Source of the DNA: Methylomonas subterranea
GTDB taxonomy: Bacteria > Pseudomonadota > Gammaproteobacteria > Methylococcales > Methylomonadaceae
NCBI RefSeq assembly: GCF_024505185.1
Contig: NZ_JANIBJ010000036.1
Location: forward strand, 1 to 43,374
Reading direction: 5' to 3'
DNA length: 43,374 nt
How positions within the stretch are numbered: position 1 is the stretch's first letter; each line of letters begins with the position of its first letter. The notes beneath the pieces are model-generated. The model saw only the letters and a list, made by a program, of their open reading frames with translations. It did not search any database and had not been told where the DNA came from. Made by a program: the position numbers and the translations under genes. Positions 24,673 through 35,089 of this stretch are shown here, one piece after another.

Positions 24673-25037
24673 TGTCTTTACCTCTGTCTTACTTATTATT
24701 GTCGCAAAACTATCCTTGTCGATCCGCCGCGGTTCCGCGCCCCCTGGTCGGCCTTAAAATCATTCCAATTACCGCGGCCAACCGCGCGTTAGCTTGAATG
24801 ACAAGCATCTCCTTGGCGTCGCCGGCATCATAGCAGACCTCGACAAACTCATGACATTCCGGATTGATGGGGGACCGATGTTATCGCGGGATGCGCGCAT
24901 TGCGGCCTAGCCCAAGAACAAAGCGGGGCGGCATCAACAGGGAGAGGGCTGATTAGAGGATACGGCAACGCCTTGATCGCAAGGCTGACAGCCTCGGAAA
25001 CAAGGCGTTACCGCCTGCGCGGAAACGCCGGATTGAT
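24673..25037. other. Intergenic region (365 bp) with nested stem-loop
   Basis: No gene seen. Near its right end an outer stem AACGCCTTG (24967-24975) pairs with CAAGGCGTT (25001-25009), and encloses a small perfect hairpin AGGCT/AGCCT (24982-24994). It lies 29 bp beyond the 3' end of the minus-strand gene at 25038, so it may be the terminator or mRNA 3' structure of that gene. The region 24673-24760 should contain the cold-shock gene promoter. Confidence 0.5.
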
Positions 25038-25400
25038 TTAGAATTTCTTGTCTATCAGTACTTGGCCGTCAATGACCAGTTTAGACACGCCACCCAGTTG
25101 CTGATGCAGGGTGCATGAAGCCGTTTTGAAGTTATCCCCCTGTTCGCCAACCCATTCCAAGGTGACGTAGGTTTCCTTGTCCGTGTCTGTCTTGGAGGGA
25201 AAATAGACCTGGGTTCCGGTCTTGTTCTGGATCAGTTTGGGACATTTGGTATTGGCCATTTCCTGCATGGCGACCAAGGTACGAATTTGCGCCGCAGCCT
25301 CTTTTTCCTCGTTGGACTGCTCCTTGTTGACGCCAACCATGATAAATCCCGCCGCAAACACGCCCGCAACCGCGAGCATCAACTTTTGTGATTCGCCCAT
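25038..25400 (-). CDS. Hypothetical single-pass membrane protein
   Basis: 120 residues. A transmembrane helix or uncleaved signal spans about residues 7-24 (LMLAVAGVFAAGFIMVGV), followed by a charged segment (KEQSNEEKEAAAQIR). The soluble domain carries two cysteines (NTKCPKLI and TASCTLHQQ) that could pair in the periplasm. I do not recognise the family. It is on the same strand as, and 134 bp downstream of, the SnoaL-like gene. Confidence 0.65.
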   Translation of the reverse strand: MGESQKLMLAVAGVFAAGFIMVGVNKEQSNEEKEAAAQIRTLVAMQEMANTKCPKLIQNKTGTQVYFPSKTDTDKETYVTLEWVGEQGDNFKTASCTLHQQLGGVSKLVIDGQVLIDKKF

Positions 25401-25534
25401 GCTAACTCTCCTCTCGTTATAGTTATGTTTGGCAATGCCGAATAGTTGCCGATTCCGATTCTAAGCCATGTCACCCATGCCGGCAATTGATGATTCCGGA
25501 AAGTACCGGAATCACCCTAGATTCCGCGAATGGC

Positions 25535-25945
25535 TTATTGCGGGTCTACCTGGGCAATCCAGTCGCCCAGATTGTAATAATTGGTGATGCGCGCCACTTT
25601 GCCGTCCCGGATATCGAAAAACGCTCCGGCCGGCAGGCGGTATTTCTGGCCGTTGGCTTCCGGCAAACCTTCGTCGGTATTCAAATATTCGCCCAGCACC
25701 ACGAATTCCGCCGCGGCCCGGCTACCGTCTTCGTTGGCCATGATGACCATGTCGACCAACTGCTCGCGGTAATGGTGATTCATTTTATCCATGAATTTGG
25801 CGAAGGCCGCCTTGCCTTGTTCGCGATCGCCCTGGTTGATGTCATGCACCACGTCGTCGGTCAGCAAACTCAGGAAAGTTTCCATATCGTTGTTATTGAA
25901 AGCCTGATAGTAATTTTCAATAAGTTGTTTCGCTTGTTGTTGCAT
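25535..25945 (-). CDS. SnoaL/NTF2-like fold protein (ketosteroid-isomerase-related)
   Basis: 136 residues from the ATG at 25945; an upstream extension of the frame looks non-coding. The pattern IENYYQAFNNNDMETFLSLLTDDVVHDINQGD, followed by GKAAFAKFMDKMNHHY and a C-terminal FFDIRDGKVARITNYYN, is that of the SnoaL-like polyketide cyclase / ketosteroid isomerase-related NTF2 superfamily. It is likely a small cytoplasmic enzyme or ligand-binding protein; the substrate is unknown. It lies 65 bp after cobO on the same strand. Confidence 0.85.
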   Translation of the reverse strand: MQQQAKQLIENYYQAFNNNDMETFLSLLTDDVVHDINQGDREQGKAAFAKFMDKMNHHYREQLVDMVIMANEDGSRAAAEFVVLGEYLNTDEGLPEANGQKYRLPAGAFFDIRDGKVARITNYYNLGDWIAQVDPQ

Positions 25946-26010
25946 GCTTGCGTTCACCGGAATGATTAAAAAAGGCGGCAATTCTGCCAGAATCGGCAAA
26001 ATATTTCAGC

Positions 26011-26547
26011 TTAAAATTCAACACCCTGCTCGGCCTTGATGCCGGATTCGAAGGCATGCTTGACCCGGGTCATTTCGGTGACCGTATGCGCCGCCTCTAT
26101 CACTTCCGCCGCCGCGTTGCGGCCGGTCAACACCAAATGCAGCCAAGCCGGTTTTTCGTTTTGTATGAAGTCGGCGATTTCCCGGCCGCCGATCCAACCG
26201 TAACCGCAGCAATAATTGATTTCGTCCAGCAGCACCAGATCGAATTCTCCGGACAAAATCTTTTGTTTGCCGAACTCCCAGATTTCCCGGCTGGTTTTAA
26301 TGTCCTGCTCGGGATTTTTGGTATCCCAGGTAAAGCCGTCGCCCAAGGCATGCCATTCGATATTATCGAAACGCTCGGCGGCTTTTTGCTCGCCGGTTTG
26401 CCATTGGCCCTTGATGAACTGGATCACGCAGACCTTCATACCCCAGCCGGCGGCGCGAAACACCATGCCGAAGGCGCTGGAGGATTTGCCCTTGCCCTCG
26501 CCGGTATGCACCAACACCACGCCTTGTCTTCTCTCTCTCGTTTTCAT
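26011..26547 (-). CDS. cobO: Cob(I)yrinic acid a,c-diamide adenosyltransferase
   Basis: 178 residues from the ATG at 26547. The nucleotide-binding loop is HTGEGKGKSSSAFGMVFRA near the N-terminus, followed by VIQFIKGQW, WEFGKQKI, LVLLDEINYCCGYGWI and LVLTGRNA, all typical of CobA/CobO/BtuR. It adenosylates Co(I) corrinoid, giving the Co-C bond of adenosylcobalamin. Its ATG overlaps the TGA of cobB (ATGA, 26544-26547), so the two are translationally coupled. No cobalamin riboswitch is evident in the short space upstream of cobB. Confidence 0.95.
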   Translation of the reverse strand: MKTRERRQGVVLVHTGEGKGKSSSAFGMVFRAAGWGMKVCVIQFIKGQWQTGEQKAAERFDNIEWHALGDGFTWDTKNPEQDIKTSREIWEFGKQKILSGEFDLVLLDEINYCCGYGWIGGREIADFIQNEKPAWLHLVLTGRNAAAEVIEAAHTVTEMTRVKHAFESGIKAEQGVEF

Positions 26548-27806
26548 GTCAACCACTCTGTAATCGCCTGATCGGCACTGGAAAAATACCAGTGATTGTA
26601 GGATGCGCGTAAATTTTTATAGCGCGCGCCCCGATCGCCGTCGCAGTCAAAGGCCGGTGCCAGCCGCCGCCGGCATTCCCGAACCGAATAATGAAACTCG
26701 TGCCCGCGCATGCCCGAAGCTTCCTCGCGATAACCCAGGGCCGCCAACTTGCCTTGCATGCAGGAATCGAACGGCAACACATTGGCCATCGGCCAGCGCT
26801 CGCCCTGGCTGTCTATCAAGGCCTCGCCCAGCAGCATGCCGCCGCCGCATTCCGCCAACACCGGTTTGCCGGATTCGATGAAGGCTTTTATCGATGCCAG
26901 ACTGGCGGAAGTTGACAGTTGCCGGGCATGCAGTTCCGGATAACCGCCCGGCAGCCATAAAGCATCGGAGTCCGGCACCGGCTCGCCGGCCAGCGGCGAA
27001 AACCAAGCCAGCCGCGCGCCATGCTCCAGCAAACAATCGACATTACCGGGATAAATGAAACAACAGGCTGCGTCCCTGGCCACGGCGATGGTTTTTCCTT
27101 GCAGCGGCCCAGCCTGACTTTCGCTAAGCTCCGTGGGCGTAAACTCGGCAAACGCCGCCAATAAGGCGGCATGCTCGACATGCAAGGCCGCTTGAAAATC
27201 GGGTATTTGGGTCGGATCGGGAACCGTCAGGCCCAAATGCCTTTCCTCCAGACCCGGCGCCTCCATATTCAGCCAAGCCAGCACGGGCGGCAATGCGTGG
27301 TCCGCCAAACAGTCGGACAGCAGGCGGGCATGAAACTCGCTACCGACCCGGTTGGCGACAATACCGGCGATTTCCACCCCGCGCCGGCGGGCAAAATCGC
27401 GAAATCCGCTGACCAGCGGCACAATGGTACCGGCCATGCCGCGAGCATCGACCACCAAAATGACCGGCGCTTCGAGTTGCGCGGCCAAATCGACGCTGGA
27501 ACCGGCCAAGCCGACACCGGAGCGGCCGTCGAACATACCCATCACGCCTTCAATCAGGCCGTAGCGCGCGGCGCCGGTCAAACGGCTCAGCAGGCGGCGG
27601 GATTCGCTTATGCCCACCATCTGGGTGTCGAGATTATAGGAAGGCGAGCCGGTGACGGCCGCATGCCAGAGTGGATCGAGAAAATCCGGTCCGACCTTGA
27701 ATGCGCGCGGCCCGAGCGCTTGCTTGGTCAAATATTGCAGTAAAGCCAGCGTTACGGTGGTTTTACCGCAGCCGGAATGCGTACCGGCCAGCAAAGCGAT
27801 TTTCAT
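26544..27806 (-). CDS. cobB: Cobyrinic acid a,c-diamide synthase
   Basis: 420 residues. The N-terminal ATPase-like domain has GTHSGCGKTTVTLALL and KVGPDFLDPLWH; GVMGMFDG is also characteristic. The C-terminal class I glutamine amidotransferase-like domain has LPGGYPELHA and the nucleophile Cys in LAECGGGMLLGE. CobB/CbiA amidates the a and c carboxylates of (hydrogeno)cobyrinate with glutamine and ATP. The next step, adenosylation, is encoded by the coupled cobO. Whether it acts in the aerobic or anaerobic branch, and so is better named cbiA, cannot be decided from this window because no other corrin genes are present. Confidence 0.93.
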   Translation of the reverse strand: MKIALLAGTHSGCGKTTVTLALLQYLTKQALGPRAFKVGPDFLDPLWHAAVTGSPSYNLDTQMVGISESRRLLSRLTGAARYGLIEGVMGMFDGRSGVGLAGSSVDLAAQLEAPVILVVDARGMAGTIVPLVSGFRDFARRRGVEIAGIVANRVGSEFHARLLSDCLADHALPPVLAWLNMEAPGLEERHLGLTVPDPTQIPDFQAALHVEHAALLAAFAEFTPTELSESQAGPLQGKTIAVARDAACCFIYPGNVDCLLEHGARLAWFSPLAGEPVPDSDALWLPGGYPELHARQLSTSASLASIKAFIESGKPVLAECGGGMLLGEALIDSQGERWPMANVLPFDSCMQGKLAALGYREEASGMRGHEFHYSVRECRRRLAPAFDCDGDRGARYKNLRASYNHWYFSSADQAITEWLT

Positions 27807-27819
27807 GGTTCCGTGACGG

Positions 27820-28086
27820 CTATTTGCGCAGTGAATTTCGGATTTTAAAACCCAATATTAAAGCCGCCAGCAAAAACGTCACTGCATTGGCGGCAATGAT
27901 GGCCGGGTTGGACAAATAAATGCCATATATCAACCACAACAACACCCCGCTGGTAAACAGGCTGTACATACCCAGCGACAGGGAATCGGTATCGCGGGTT
28001 TTCAGGGTCAGAATGGCTTGCGGCAAAAACGACAGCGTGGTCAGCGTGGCCGCCAGGTATCCGATCAGATCGGGAATCATGTTCAT
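27820..28086 (-). CDS. SemiSWEET-type PQ-loop transporter
   Basis: 88 residues, three transmembrane helices: a bacterial half-SWEET that works as a homodimer. LAATLTTLSFLPQAILTLKTRDTDSLSLGMY contains the PQ motif and the following conserved region; a second helix region LLWLIYGIYLSNPAIIAANAVTFLLA has the Trp and Asn residues of SemiSWEETs. It is predicted to be a sugar uniporter. Two Met codons are close together (28086 and 28080). Eight consecutive G/C pairs sit directly before the first, leaving no good ribosome site. Lies 13 bp upstream of cobB on the same strand. Confidence 0.88.
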   Translation of the reverse strand: MNMIPDLIGYLAATLTTLSFLPQAILTLKTRDTDSLSLGMYSLFTSGVLLWLIYGIYLSNPAIIAANAVTFLLAALILGFKIRNSLRK

Positions 28087-28097
28087 GGGGGGGGTGA

Positions 28098-28292
28098 TCA
28101 AGGGGAAAATCGCTGACCGATAAAATAGTAAGCGGCCAACAAAAACAATTGCAGAAAAGTCAGCAACCAGAAATAACCGATGAACATCATGATTTTCACC
28201 GGCGTGTCCTGAGTCTTGCGTCTGATCATCCACCAACCGCAAAGCGTGGAAATCAGCATCACCAGCAATAGCGCAATAATCGCCACGCTCAT
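28098..28292 (-). CDS. Small two-helix membrane protein
   Basis: 64 residues: helix 1 about residues 2-22 (SVAIIALLLVMLISTLCGWWM), a basic loop RRKTQDTPVK, then helix 2 about residues 33-58 (IMMFIGYFWLLTFLQLFLLAAYYFI). It is close-packed between ftsK (6 bp) and the SemiSWEET gene (11 bp) on the same strand, which supports it being real. No family recognised. Confidence 0.6.
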   Translation of the reverse strand: MSVAIIALLLVMLISTLCGWWMIRRKTQDTPVKIMMFIGYFWLLTFLQLFLLAAYYFIGQRFSP

Positions 28293-28298
28293 AAACCG

Positions 28299-30611
28299 TC
28301 AACGCGGCGGTGGCGCCAACACCTCGCGGGAACCGTTGGTTTCGGCCGGACTGACCACGCCGGCATTTTCCATGTCTTCAATGATGCGGGCGGCGCGGTT
28401 ATAACCGATTTTAAAACGCCGTTGCACGCTGGAAATCGAGGCTTTGCGGGAGTCGGTCACAAAAGCCACGGCCTCGTCGTACAAGGCATCGCTCTCGCTG
28501 TCTTCGCCATCGGCCCCGGCCACGTCCCCGCTATCGGTGCGCTCCTGGGTAATTTCATCAAGATAATTGGTGGGGCCGGTTTTCTTCAAAAACTCCACCA
28601 CTCTATGCACTTCATGGTCGTCGACGAAGGCGCCGTGGGCGCGCAACGGGATGCTGGTGCCCGAGGGCAGAAACAACATATCGCCGTTACCCAATAAGGC
28701 TTCCGCGCCGCCCTGATCGATAATGGTGCGGGAGTCGATGCGCGAGGAAACTTGAAAGGAAATCCGGGTCGGCACGTTGGCCTTGATCAGGCCGGTCAAC
28801 ACATCCACCGACGGCCGCTGGGTCGCCAGCACCAGATGGATGCCGGCCGCCCGGGCTTTTTGCGCCAGACGGGCAATCAATTCCTCGACCTTTTTGCCCA
28901 CCACCATCATCATGTCGGCCAGTTCGTCGATCACAATGACGATGCTGGGCAAGGTCATCAGCATGGGATAATCTTCCAGCGCCACCGGCGTTTCGGGGCG
29001 GAACAAGGGATCGCGGATAGGCTTGCCGGCGGCTTCGGCCTCGCGCACCGCATGGTTGTAACCGGCCAGATTGCGCACGCCGACCTTGGACATCAACTTA
29101 TAGCGGCGCTCCATTTCCGCCACTGCCCAGCGCAGGGCATTCTGAGCATCTTTCATGTCGGTGACGACCGGCGTCAACAGATGCGGAATACCTTCGTAAA
29201 CCGACAGCTCCAGCATTTTCGGGTCTATCATGATCAGCCGCACATCATCCGGCTTGGCTTTGTACAACAGGCTCAAAATCATGGTGTTGATGGCCACCGA
29301 CTTACCGGAACCGGTGGTACCGGCCACCAGCGCATGCGGCATCTTGCCCAGATCGGCCACCACCGGCGTACCGGATATATCCTTGCCCATGGCAATGCTG
29401 AGTTTGGATTTGGAACGTTCGAATTCGTCGGACACCAGCAAATCGCGCAACGAAACCATTTCGCGTTCCTGATTGGGAATTTCCAGGCCGATGACCGACT
29501 TGCCTTCTATCACTTCGACGATGCGCACGCTGGTCACCGACAAGCCGCGCGCCAAGTCCTTGGCCAAGGTGCTGATGCGGCTGACTTTGACGCCGGCCGC
29601 CAAGCGCAACTCGAAACGGGTAATTACCGGCCCGGGCAGCACTGCCTCCACTTCGGCGGAGATACCGTAATCCTGCAACACCTCTTCAACCTGACGGGAA
29701 ATTTCCTCCAGCTCCAGTTTGGAATAACGCTTGACCTTGACCTCGCGCTTATCCAGCAAGGTCAAGGGCGGTAAAGCGTTCAGATAAATATCCGGACCGA
29801 AATCCTCGATTTTGCCGTCCTTTTTACGCTGCGGCTTAATCGTGGCGGGCTTTTCCGCTTTTGCCTCCGGCGCCAGCTTTAGAATTTGCAATTTGGGTTT
29901 TTTCGCGGCCTCATCTTCCTCGACTGTTTCCGGCTTGGACGGACGAGACTTTTTGTTAAGCGGCACGGCCTGCCTCTGCGGCTTATCCGCCCGATAACGC
30001 GCCGGCGCCGCAATGGCCCGCCGCCCCACCACGGTGACGGTACCCAGGGCGAATTTACCCACCCAGTTCATGGCACTCAACCAGGACAGACCGGTCAGCA
30101 GGGTCACGCCTGTCATGAATCCCGCCAGCAACAACAGCGTGGAACCGGAATTACCCAACAAATGCACCAACACTTCACCGATTTCCCGGCCCAGGATACC
30201 ACCGGGACTTTCCGGCAAATCCACCTTGGTTCTTAAAAAATGCAGATGCAAAAAGAAAATGGCCGAACCGGAAATCATGGTAATCATGAAGCCGCCGCTA
30301 CGGGACAACAACAACCAACGATTAGCCGGCATGCCGTCGGCGGCATACAGCATATATCCGCAACCCAACACCATCAGCGGAATCAGGTAAGCCATCAAGC
30401 CGAAAAAATAGAGCACGAAATTGGCCAACCAGGCACCCAATAAACCGCAGGCGTTGTTGAGTTCCTGAAACGACGAGCTATGGCTCCAGCCCGGGTCGTT
30501 GGAATCGAAGGTCAACAAGGCGATCAACAAAAACAGTCCGCAGCAGGAAAAACCCAGTAATGCAATTTCTCGAAAACCTCTCGAAGTTCTCTCTTCCACA
30601 ACAGCTACCAT
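28299..30611 (-). CDS. ftsK: DNA translocase FtsK
   Basis: 770 residues. Four transmembrane helices lie within about the first 180 residues, followed by a short Lys/Pro-rich linker (residues ~190-270), much shorter than in E. coli FtsK (1329 residues) but usual for many gammaproteobacteria. The motor domain has Walker [13 protein letters not shown], Walker [15 protein letters not shown] and [23 protein letters not shown]. The C-terminal gamma winged-helix domain ([30 protein letters not shown]) should read KOPS sites. It coordinates chromosome dimer resolution with division at the septum. The small membrane protein, SemiSWEET and cob genes follow closely and may be on the same transcript. Confidence 0.96.
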   Translation of the reverse strand: MVAVVEERTSRGFREIALLGFSCCGLFLLIALLTFDSNDPGWSHSSSFQELNNACGLLGAWLANFVLYFFGLMAYLIPLMVLGCGYMLYAADGMPANRWLLLSRSGGFMITMISGSAIFFLHLHFLRTKVDLPESPGGILGREIGEVLVHLLGNSGSTLLLLAGFMTGVTLLTGLSWLSAMNWVGKFALGTVTVVGRRAIAAPARYRADKPQRQAVPLNKKSRPSKPETVEEDEAAKKPKLQILKLAPEAKAEKPATIKPQRKKDGKIEDFGPDIYLNALPPLTLLDKREVKVKRYSKLELEEISRQVEEVLQDYGISAEVEAVLPGPVITRFELRLAAGVKVSRISTLAKDLARGLSVTSVRIVEVIEGKSVIGLEIPNQEREMVSLRDLLVSDEFERSKSKLSIAMGKDISGTPVVADLGKMPHALVAGTTGSGKSVAINTMILSLLYKAKPDDVRLIMIDPKMLELSVYEGIPHLLTPVVTDMKDAQNALRWAVAEMERRYKLMSKVGVRNLAGYNHAVREAEAAGKPIRDPLFRPETPVALEDYPMLMTLPSIVIVIDELADMMMVVGKKVEELIARLAQKARAAGIHLVLATQRPSVDVLTGLIKANVPTRISFQVSSRIDSRTIIDQGGAEALLGNGDMLFLPSGTSIPLRAHGAFVDDHEVHRVVEFLKKTGPTNYLDEITQERTDSGDVAGADGEDSESDALYDEAVAFVTDSRKASISSVQRRFKIGYNRAARIIEDMENAGVVSPAETNGSREVLAPPPR

Positions 30612-30655
30612 GACTAAATGCCCGCAAAATAAAGCCCAATAAAACAGGATTATAG

Positions 30656-31741
<1,086 letters not shown>

Positions 31742-31786
31742 AGGTTTGGCGGAAACGGCCCGCCGCCGTTTCCCGCCTTCTCCGCA

Positions 31787-32479
31787 ATGCGGCTCACCGT
31801 TCTCGACGCTCTGAACCCCCATCAAGCGTTCCCCACGCTCGACAAGGCATTGGACGAACCCAACGGCTTGATTGCCGTGGGCGGCTGCTTGGCACCGCAA
31901 CGTATCCTCAACGCCTACCGGCACGGCATTTTCCCCTGGTTCAATCCCGGCGAACCCATCCTCTGGTGGTCTCCCGACCCCAGGCTGGTATTGTTTCCGG
32001 AGCGGCTCAAGGTCTCGCGCAGCCTGCGAAAAACCTTGCGCCAACAGGTGTTCGAGATACGTTACGACAGCGCCTTCGAACAGGTGGTCGCCGCCTGCGC
32101 CGCCCCCCGTCCGAAGCAAAGCGGCACCTGGATTACCCAGGACATGAAGCAAGCCTATTTGCAACTGCACCGACTGGGTTATGCCCATAGCGTGGAAGCC
32201 TGGCAGGATAGACAATTGGTCGGCGGCCTATACGGCATAGGCATGGGCCGGGTGTTTTTCGGCGAATCCATGTTTCAGCGCAAAACCGACGCCTCCAAGG
32301 CCGCCTTTGCCCACCTGGTTCAACAATTGACACTTTGGGGTTATCAATTGATCGACTGCCAAGTCAGCAGCGAGCATTTATTCAGCCTGGGGGCCGAGGA
32401 AATTCCCCGCCACGCCTTCGCCAAACTGCTCGAACGGCTTTGCCCCTCGCAACCCGAGCCGACGGCGTGGCGACCATGA
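31787..32479 (+). CDS. aat: Leucyl/phenylalanyl-tRNA--protein transferase
   Basis: 230 residues. [42 protein letters not shown], the SGTWITQDM segment and [20 protein letters not shown] are diagnostic of Aat. It adds Leu or Phe to N-terminal Lys/Arg of proteins, creating N-degrons for ClpS/ClpAP. The stop TGA overlaps the ATG of bpt (ATGA), so the two transferases are translationally coupled. Confidence 0.96.
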   Translation: MRLTVLDALNPHQAFPTLDKALDEPNGLIAVGGCLAPQRILNAYRHGIFPWFNPGEPILWWSPDPRLVLFPERLKVSRSLRKTLRQQVFEIRYDSAFEQVVAACAAPRPKQSGTWITQDMKQAYLQLHRLGYAHSVEAWQDRQLVGGLYGIGMGRVFFGESMFQRKTDASKAAFAHLVQQLTLWGYQLIDCQVSSEHLFSLGAEEIPRHAFAKLLERLCPSQPEPTAWRP

Positions 32480-33195
32480 TTTCCATCCCCCTTTGGCTCA
32501 GCGCCGAACACGATTGCAGCTATCTGGAAGGCAAACTGGCTCGATCGGCGGTGGTTCAGCCCGATTTCCCCCTGGATACCGCGTTTTATTCCCGCTTGAT
32601 CGAACAAGGTTTCCGCCGTAGCGGCGATCAGGTCTACCGGCCCCATTGCCAACATTGCAAGGCCTGCGTACCTACCCGCGTCCCGGTCGCCGCCTTTAGG
32701 GCCAACCGCGGTCAACGCCGTTGCGCCCGCCGCAATCAACATACCCAGGTTATTATTAAAACCGCCGAATTCAACGAACGGCATTTTGATTTATACCGCC
32801 GCTATCAGAGGGCCCGTCACCAGAACCCCCCGGATGCCGCCATCAGCCGCGAAGACTACCTGCATTTTTTGACCAGCCACTGGTGCGAAACCTGGTTCGT
32901 CGAATTCCTGATCGAAGGCCGGCTGGCGGCCGTCGCCGTGGTCGACGCGTTGGACCATGCGCTGTCGGCGGTCTACACCTTTTTCGATCCGGATTTCGAC
33001 GCCTACAGCCCCGGCGTGTTTGCGGTGTTATGGCAAATCGAGGAGGCCAAGCGGCGGGAACTGGAATTCGTTTATCTGGGTTTCTGGATAGCGGATTGCC
33101 GTAAAATGCGTTACAAAAACCAATACCAGCCCCTGCAAGGCTTGACGGCCGGCCAGTGGCAAGACATCCACTTTCAACAGCCCCGAGAGGAATAA
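32476..33195 (+). CDS. bpt: Aspartate/glutamate leucyltransferase (R-transferase family)
   Basis: 239 residues from the ATG at 32476, which overlaps the aat stop codon. The N-terminal Cys motif CSYL...[13 protein letters not shown], the RYQRARH segment, [10 protein letters not shown] and the C-terminal [18 protein letters not shown] are typical of Bpt/Ate. It adds Leu to N-terminal Asp/Glu, feeding the same N-degron pathway as Aat. efpL follows after 3 bp. Confidence 0.95.
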   Translation: MISIPLWLSAEHDCSYLEGKLARSAVVQPDFPLDTAFYSRLIEQGFRRSGDQVYRPHCQHCKACVPTRVPVAAFRANRGQRRCARRNQHTQVIIKTAEFNERHFDLYRRYQRARHQNPPDAAISREDYLHFLTSHWCETWFVEFLIEGRLAAVAVVDALDHALSAVYTFFDPDFDAYSPGVFAVLWQIEEAKRRELEFVYLGFWIADCRKMRYKNQYQPLQGLTAGQWQDIHFQQPREE

Positions 33196-33198
33196 GCA

Positions 33199-33765
33199 GT
33201 GCCCAAAGCCAACGAACTCAAGCAAGGAACCGCCATCGAAATCAACGGCGAACCCTATGTGGTCAAAAAAATCGACGTGCGCAACCCGACTTCGCGCGGC
33301 GCCACCACCTTGTATAAAGTCCGCTTCACCCACATGAAAACCCGGCAAAAACTGGACGAAACCTTCAAGAGCGACGACATGCTGAAGGCCGCCGATTGCT
33401 CGCGCTGCAACGTGCAATTTTCCTACCAGGACGGCGACACCTACCATTTCATGAACAGCGAAACCTACGAGCAATACGCGCTGTCCGCCGAAGACCTGGA
33501 AGGTCAAACCGAATATTTAAGCGACGGCCTGGAAGGCATTATCATGCTGCTGATGGACGACGCCCCGCTCGGCATCCAGTTGCCCACCACCATCACGTTG
33601 CAAATCGTCGAAACCCCACCGTCCATGAAAGGCTCCAGCGCCACCAAACGCACCAAAACCGCCAAACTCAGTACCGGCCTGGAAGTACAGGTACCGGAAT
33701 ACATAGAATCCGGCGAGATGATCAAGGTCAACACCGAAACCGGCGAGTTTTCCTCGCGGGCCTGA
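33199..33765 (+). CDS. yeiP: Elongation factor P-like protein EfpL/YeiP
   Basis: 188 residues with a GTG start at 33199 behind AGAGGAATAAGC. Three beta-barrel domains are typical of the family. The N-terminal domain tip reads NPTSRGATTLYKVRF, i.e. with Arg where EF-P has its modified Lys, which marks EfpL/YeiP rather than EF-P. The C-terminus LSTGLEVQVPEYIESGEMIKVNTETGEF is canonical. It relieves ribosome stalling at particular proline-containing or related motifs. It is probably the last gene of trxB-aat-bpt-efpL; a palindromic repeat lies downstream. Confidence 0.94.
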   Translation: MPKANELKQGTAIEINGEPYVVKKIDVRNPTSRGATTLYKVRFTHMKTRQKLDETFKSDDMLKAADCSRCNVQFSYQDGDTYHFMNSETYEQYALSAEDLEGQTEYLSDGLEGIIMLLMDDAPLGIQLPTTITLQIVETPPSMKGSSATKRTKTAKLSTGLEVQVPEYIESGEMIKVNTETGEFSSRA

Positions 33766-34102
33766 GCGATAGACCAATCGCCCACCCAATCGGCGGCCCA
33801 GCTATAACTCCCTACGCAATGGAGGCAATGCCGTTAAGGAAGCCGCTCAAAATATCTTCCGCATTCAGTCCCCTTCGGCGGCTGTCGTAAAAGCCATAAC
33901 AGAACCCTCCCTCCGGGAGGGTCGGGTGAGGGCATGAAAATCAACGCATTGCCTTGTTATTTACCCTCATCCCAATTCTCCCGGCGATAGAAGGGACTGA
34001 TCGGCCTTCCGGTGGGCGCCAGTTCAGCGAGGGAAAGCCATTTACAGCGGGATAGCAAACCTAAGGGAACGGAATCCCCCCAAAAGCCGTCAACTGAAAA
34101 TC
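33766..34102. other. Intergenic region (337 bp) between efpL and cas1
   Basis: No gene seen. It contains a family A palindrome (33851-33934) and, from about 33955 on, non-repetitive sequence that should carry the cas1 promoter. I find no clear -35/-10 pair or strong ribosome site before cas1. Confidence 0.55.
33851..33934. repeat. Dispersed palindromic repeat, family A copy 4
   Basis: The left part AAAATATCTTCCGCATTC resembles the left arm of the copy at 15461, and ACCCTCC (33904-33910) pairs with GGAGGGT (33916-33922), followed by CGGGTGAGGG. It lies upstream of cas1; copy 5 lies at the cas1 3' end. Confidence 0.6.
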
Positions 34103-35074
34103 GTGAGCCAAACAATGGATCAATTAACCGATTTGAAAGCCATCCTGCACTCAAAGCGGGCCAACATTTACTACCTGGAAAAATGCCGGGTCATGCAAAA
34201 AGACGGCCGCGTGCTGTATCTGACCGAAGCCAAGGACGAAAACTACTACTGGAACATCCCGATTGCCAATACCACGGTGATCCTGCTCGGCACCGGCACC
34301 TCGATCACCCAGGCGGCGATGCGCATGCTGGCCAGCGCCGGCGTGCTGGTCGGCTTTTGCGGCGGCGGAGGTACGCCCTTGTTTAGCGGCTGCGAAATCG
34401 AATGGCTGACCCCGCAAAGCGAATACCGCCCCACCGAGTACGTGCAAGGCTGGCTGAAGTTCTGGTTCGACGACGATCGGCGCTTGGCCGTCGCCAAAAC
34501 CTTTCAACAAGCCCGCGTCGACTACATCCGTAAGGTCTGGAGCAAGGACCGCGACCTGCAAGCCGAAAACATCTTCGCCGACGACAGCGCCATGGCCGCC
34601 GCGCTGGACGGTTACGCCACGCAAATCGAGCAAGCCGGCAAAACCGGCGACCTGCTGCAACGCGAAGCCCTGTTGACCAAACAACTCTACCGCTATGCCG
34701 CCAAAGCCACCCAGCATGTCGATTTCAGCCGTGACCACGACGCCAGCGATCTCGCCAATGGTTTTTTGAACCATGGCAACTACCTGGCTTACGGCCTGGC
34801 CGCAACCACCTTGTGGGTGCTGGGCATCCCGCACGGCTTCGCGGTGATGCACGGCAAAACCCGGCGCGGCGCGCTGGTGTTCGACGTCGCCGACCTGGTC
34901 AAAGACGCCATCGTCCTGCCCTGGGCCTTTGTCTGCGCCAAGGAAAAAATGACCGAGCAGGAGTTCCGCCAACAAATCCTGCAAAAATTCACCGAGCACA
35001 AAGCGCTGGATTTCATGTTTGAGCAGGTAAAGCAACAAGCTATTCAATCCCCTCTCCCTCAGGGAGAGGGCTAG
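34103..35074 (+). CDS. cas1: Type I-F CRISPR integrase Cas1
   Basis: 323 residues from a GTG at 34103; the ATG at 34115 (MDQLTDLKAILHSKRANIYY) is an equally good start. SKRANIYYLEKC, WNIPIANTTVILLGTGTSITQAA, GVLVGFCGGGGTPLF and WLTPQSEYRPTEY are hallmarks of Cas1f. Probable metal ligands are E188 (LLQREALL), H250 (AVMHGKT) and D264 (VADLVKD), with spacing like that of the P. aeruginosa enzyme. With Cas2-3 it would integrate new spacers. The gene is GC-rich like the host background, unlike the effector genes. The last residues, SPLPQGEG and the stop, are encoded by a family A palindrome, so the original C-terminus has been altered. The rest of the locus is on the same strand after a minus-strand toxin-antitoxin pair. 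Confidence 0.95.
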   Translation: MSQTMDQLTDLKAILHSKRANIYYLEKCRVMQKDGRVLYLTEAKDENYYWNIPIANTTVILLGTGTSITQAAMRMLASAGVLVGFCGGGGTPLFSGCEIEWLTPQSEYRPTEYVQGWLKFWFDDDRRLAVAKTFQQARVDYIRKVWSKDRDLQAENIFADDSAMAAALDGYATQIEQAGKTGDLLQREALLTKQLYRYAAKATQHVDFSRDHDASDLANGFLNHGNYLAYGLAATTLWVLGIPHGFAVMHGKTRRGALVFDVADLVKDAIVLPWAFVCAKEKMTEQEFRQQILQKFTEHKALDFMFEQVKQQAIQSPLPQGEG

Positions 35075-35083
35075 GGTGAGGGG
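35049..35083. repeat. Dispersed palindromic repeat, family A copy 5, overlapping cas1 end
   Basis: CCCTCTCCCT with AGGGAGAGGG (35050-35070) forms a near-perfect hairpin followed by CTAGGGTGAGGGG. The TAG at 35072-35074 inside it is the cas1 stop codon. Confidence 0.7.
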
Positions 35084-35089
35084 ATAAAC

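Noticed and set aside
26000-28100. Cobalamin riboswitch upstream of cobB/cobO
   Set aside because: Only 13 bp separate cobB from the upstream gene and no B12-box-like structure is visible.
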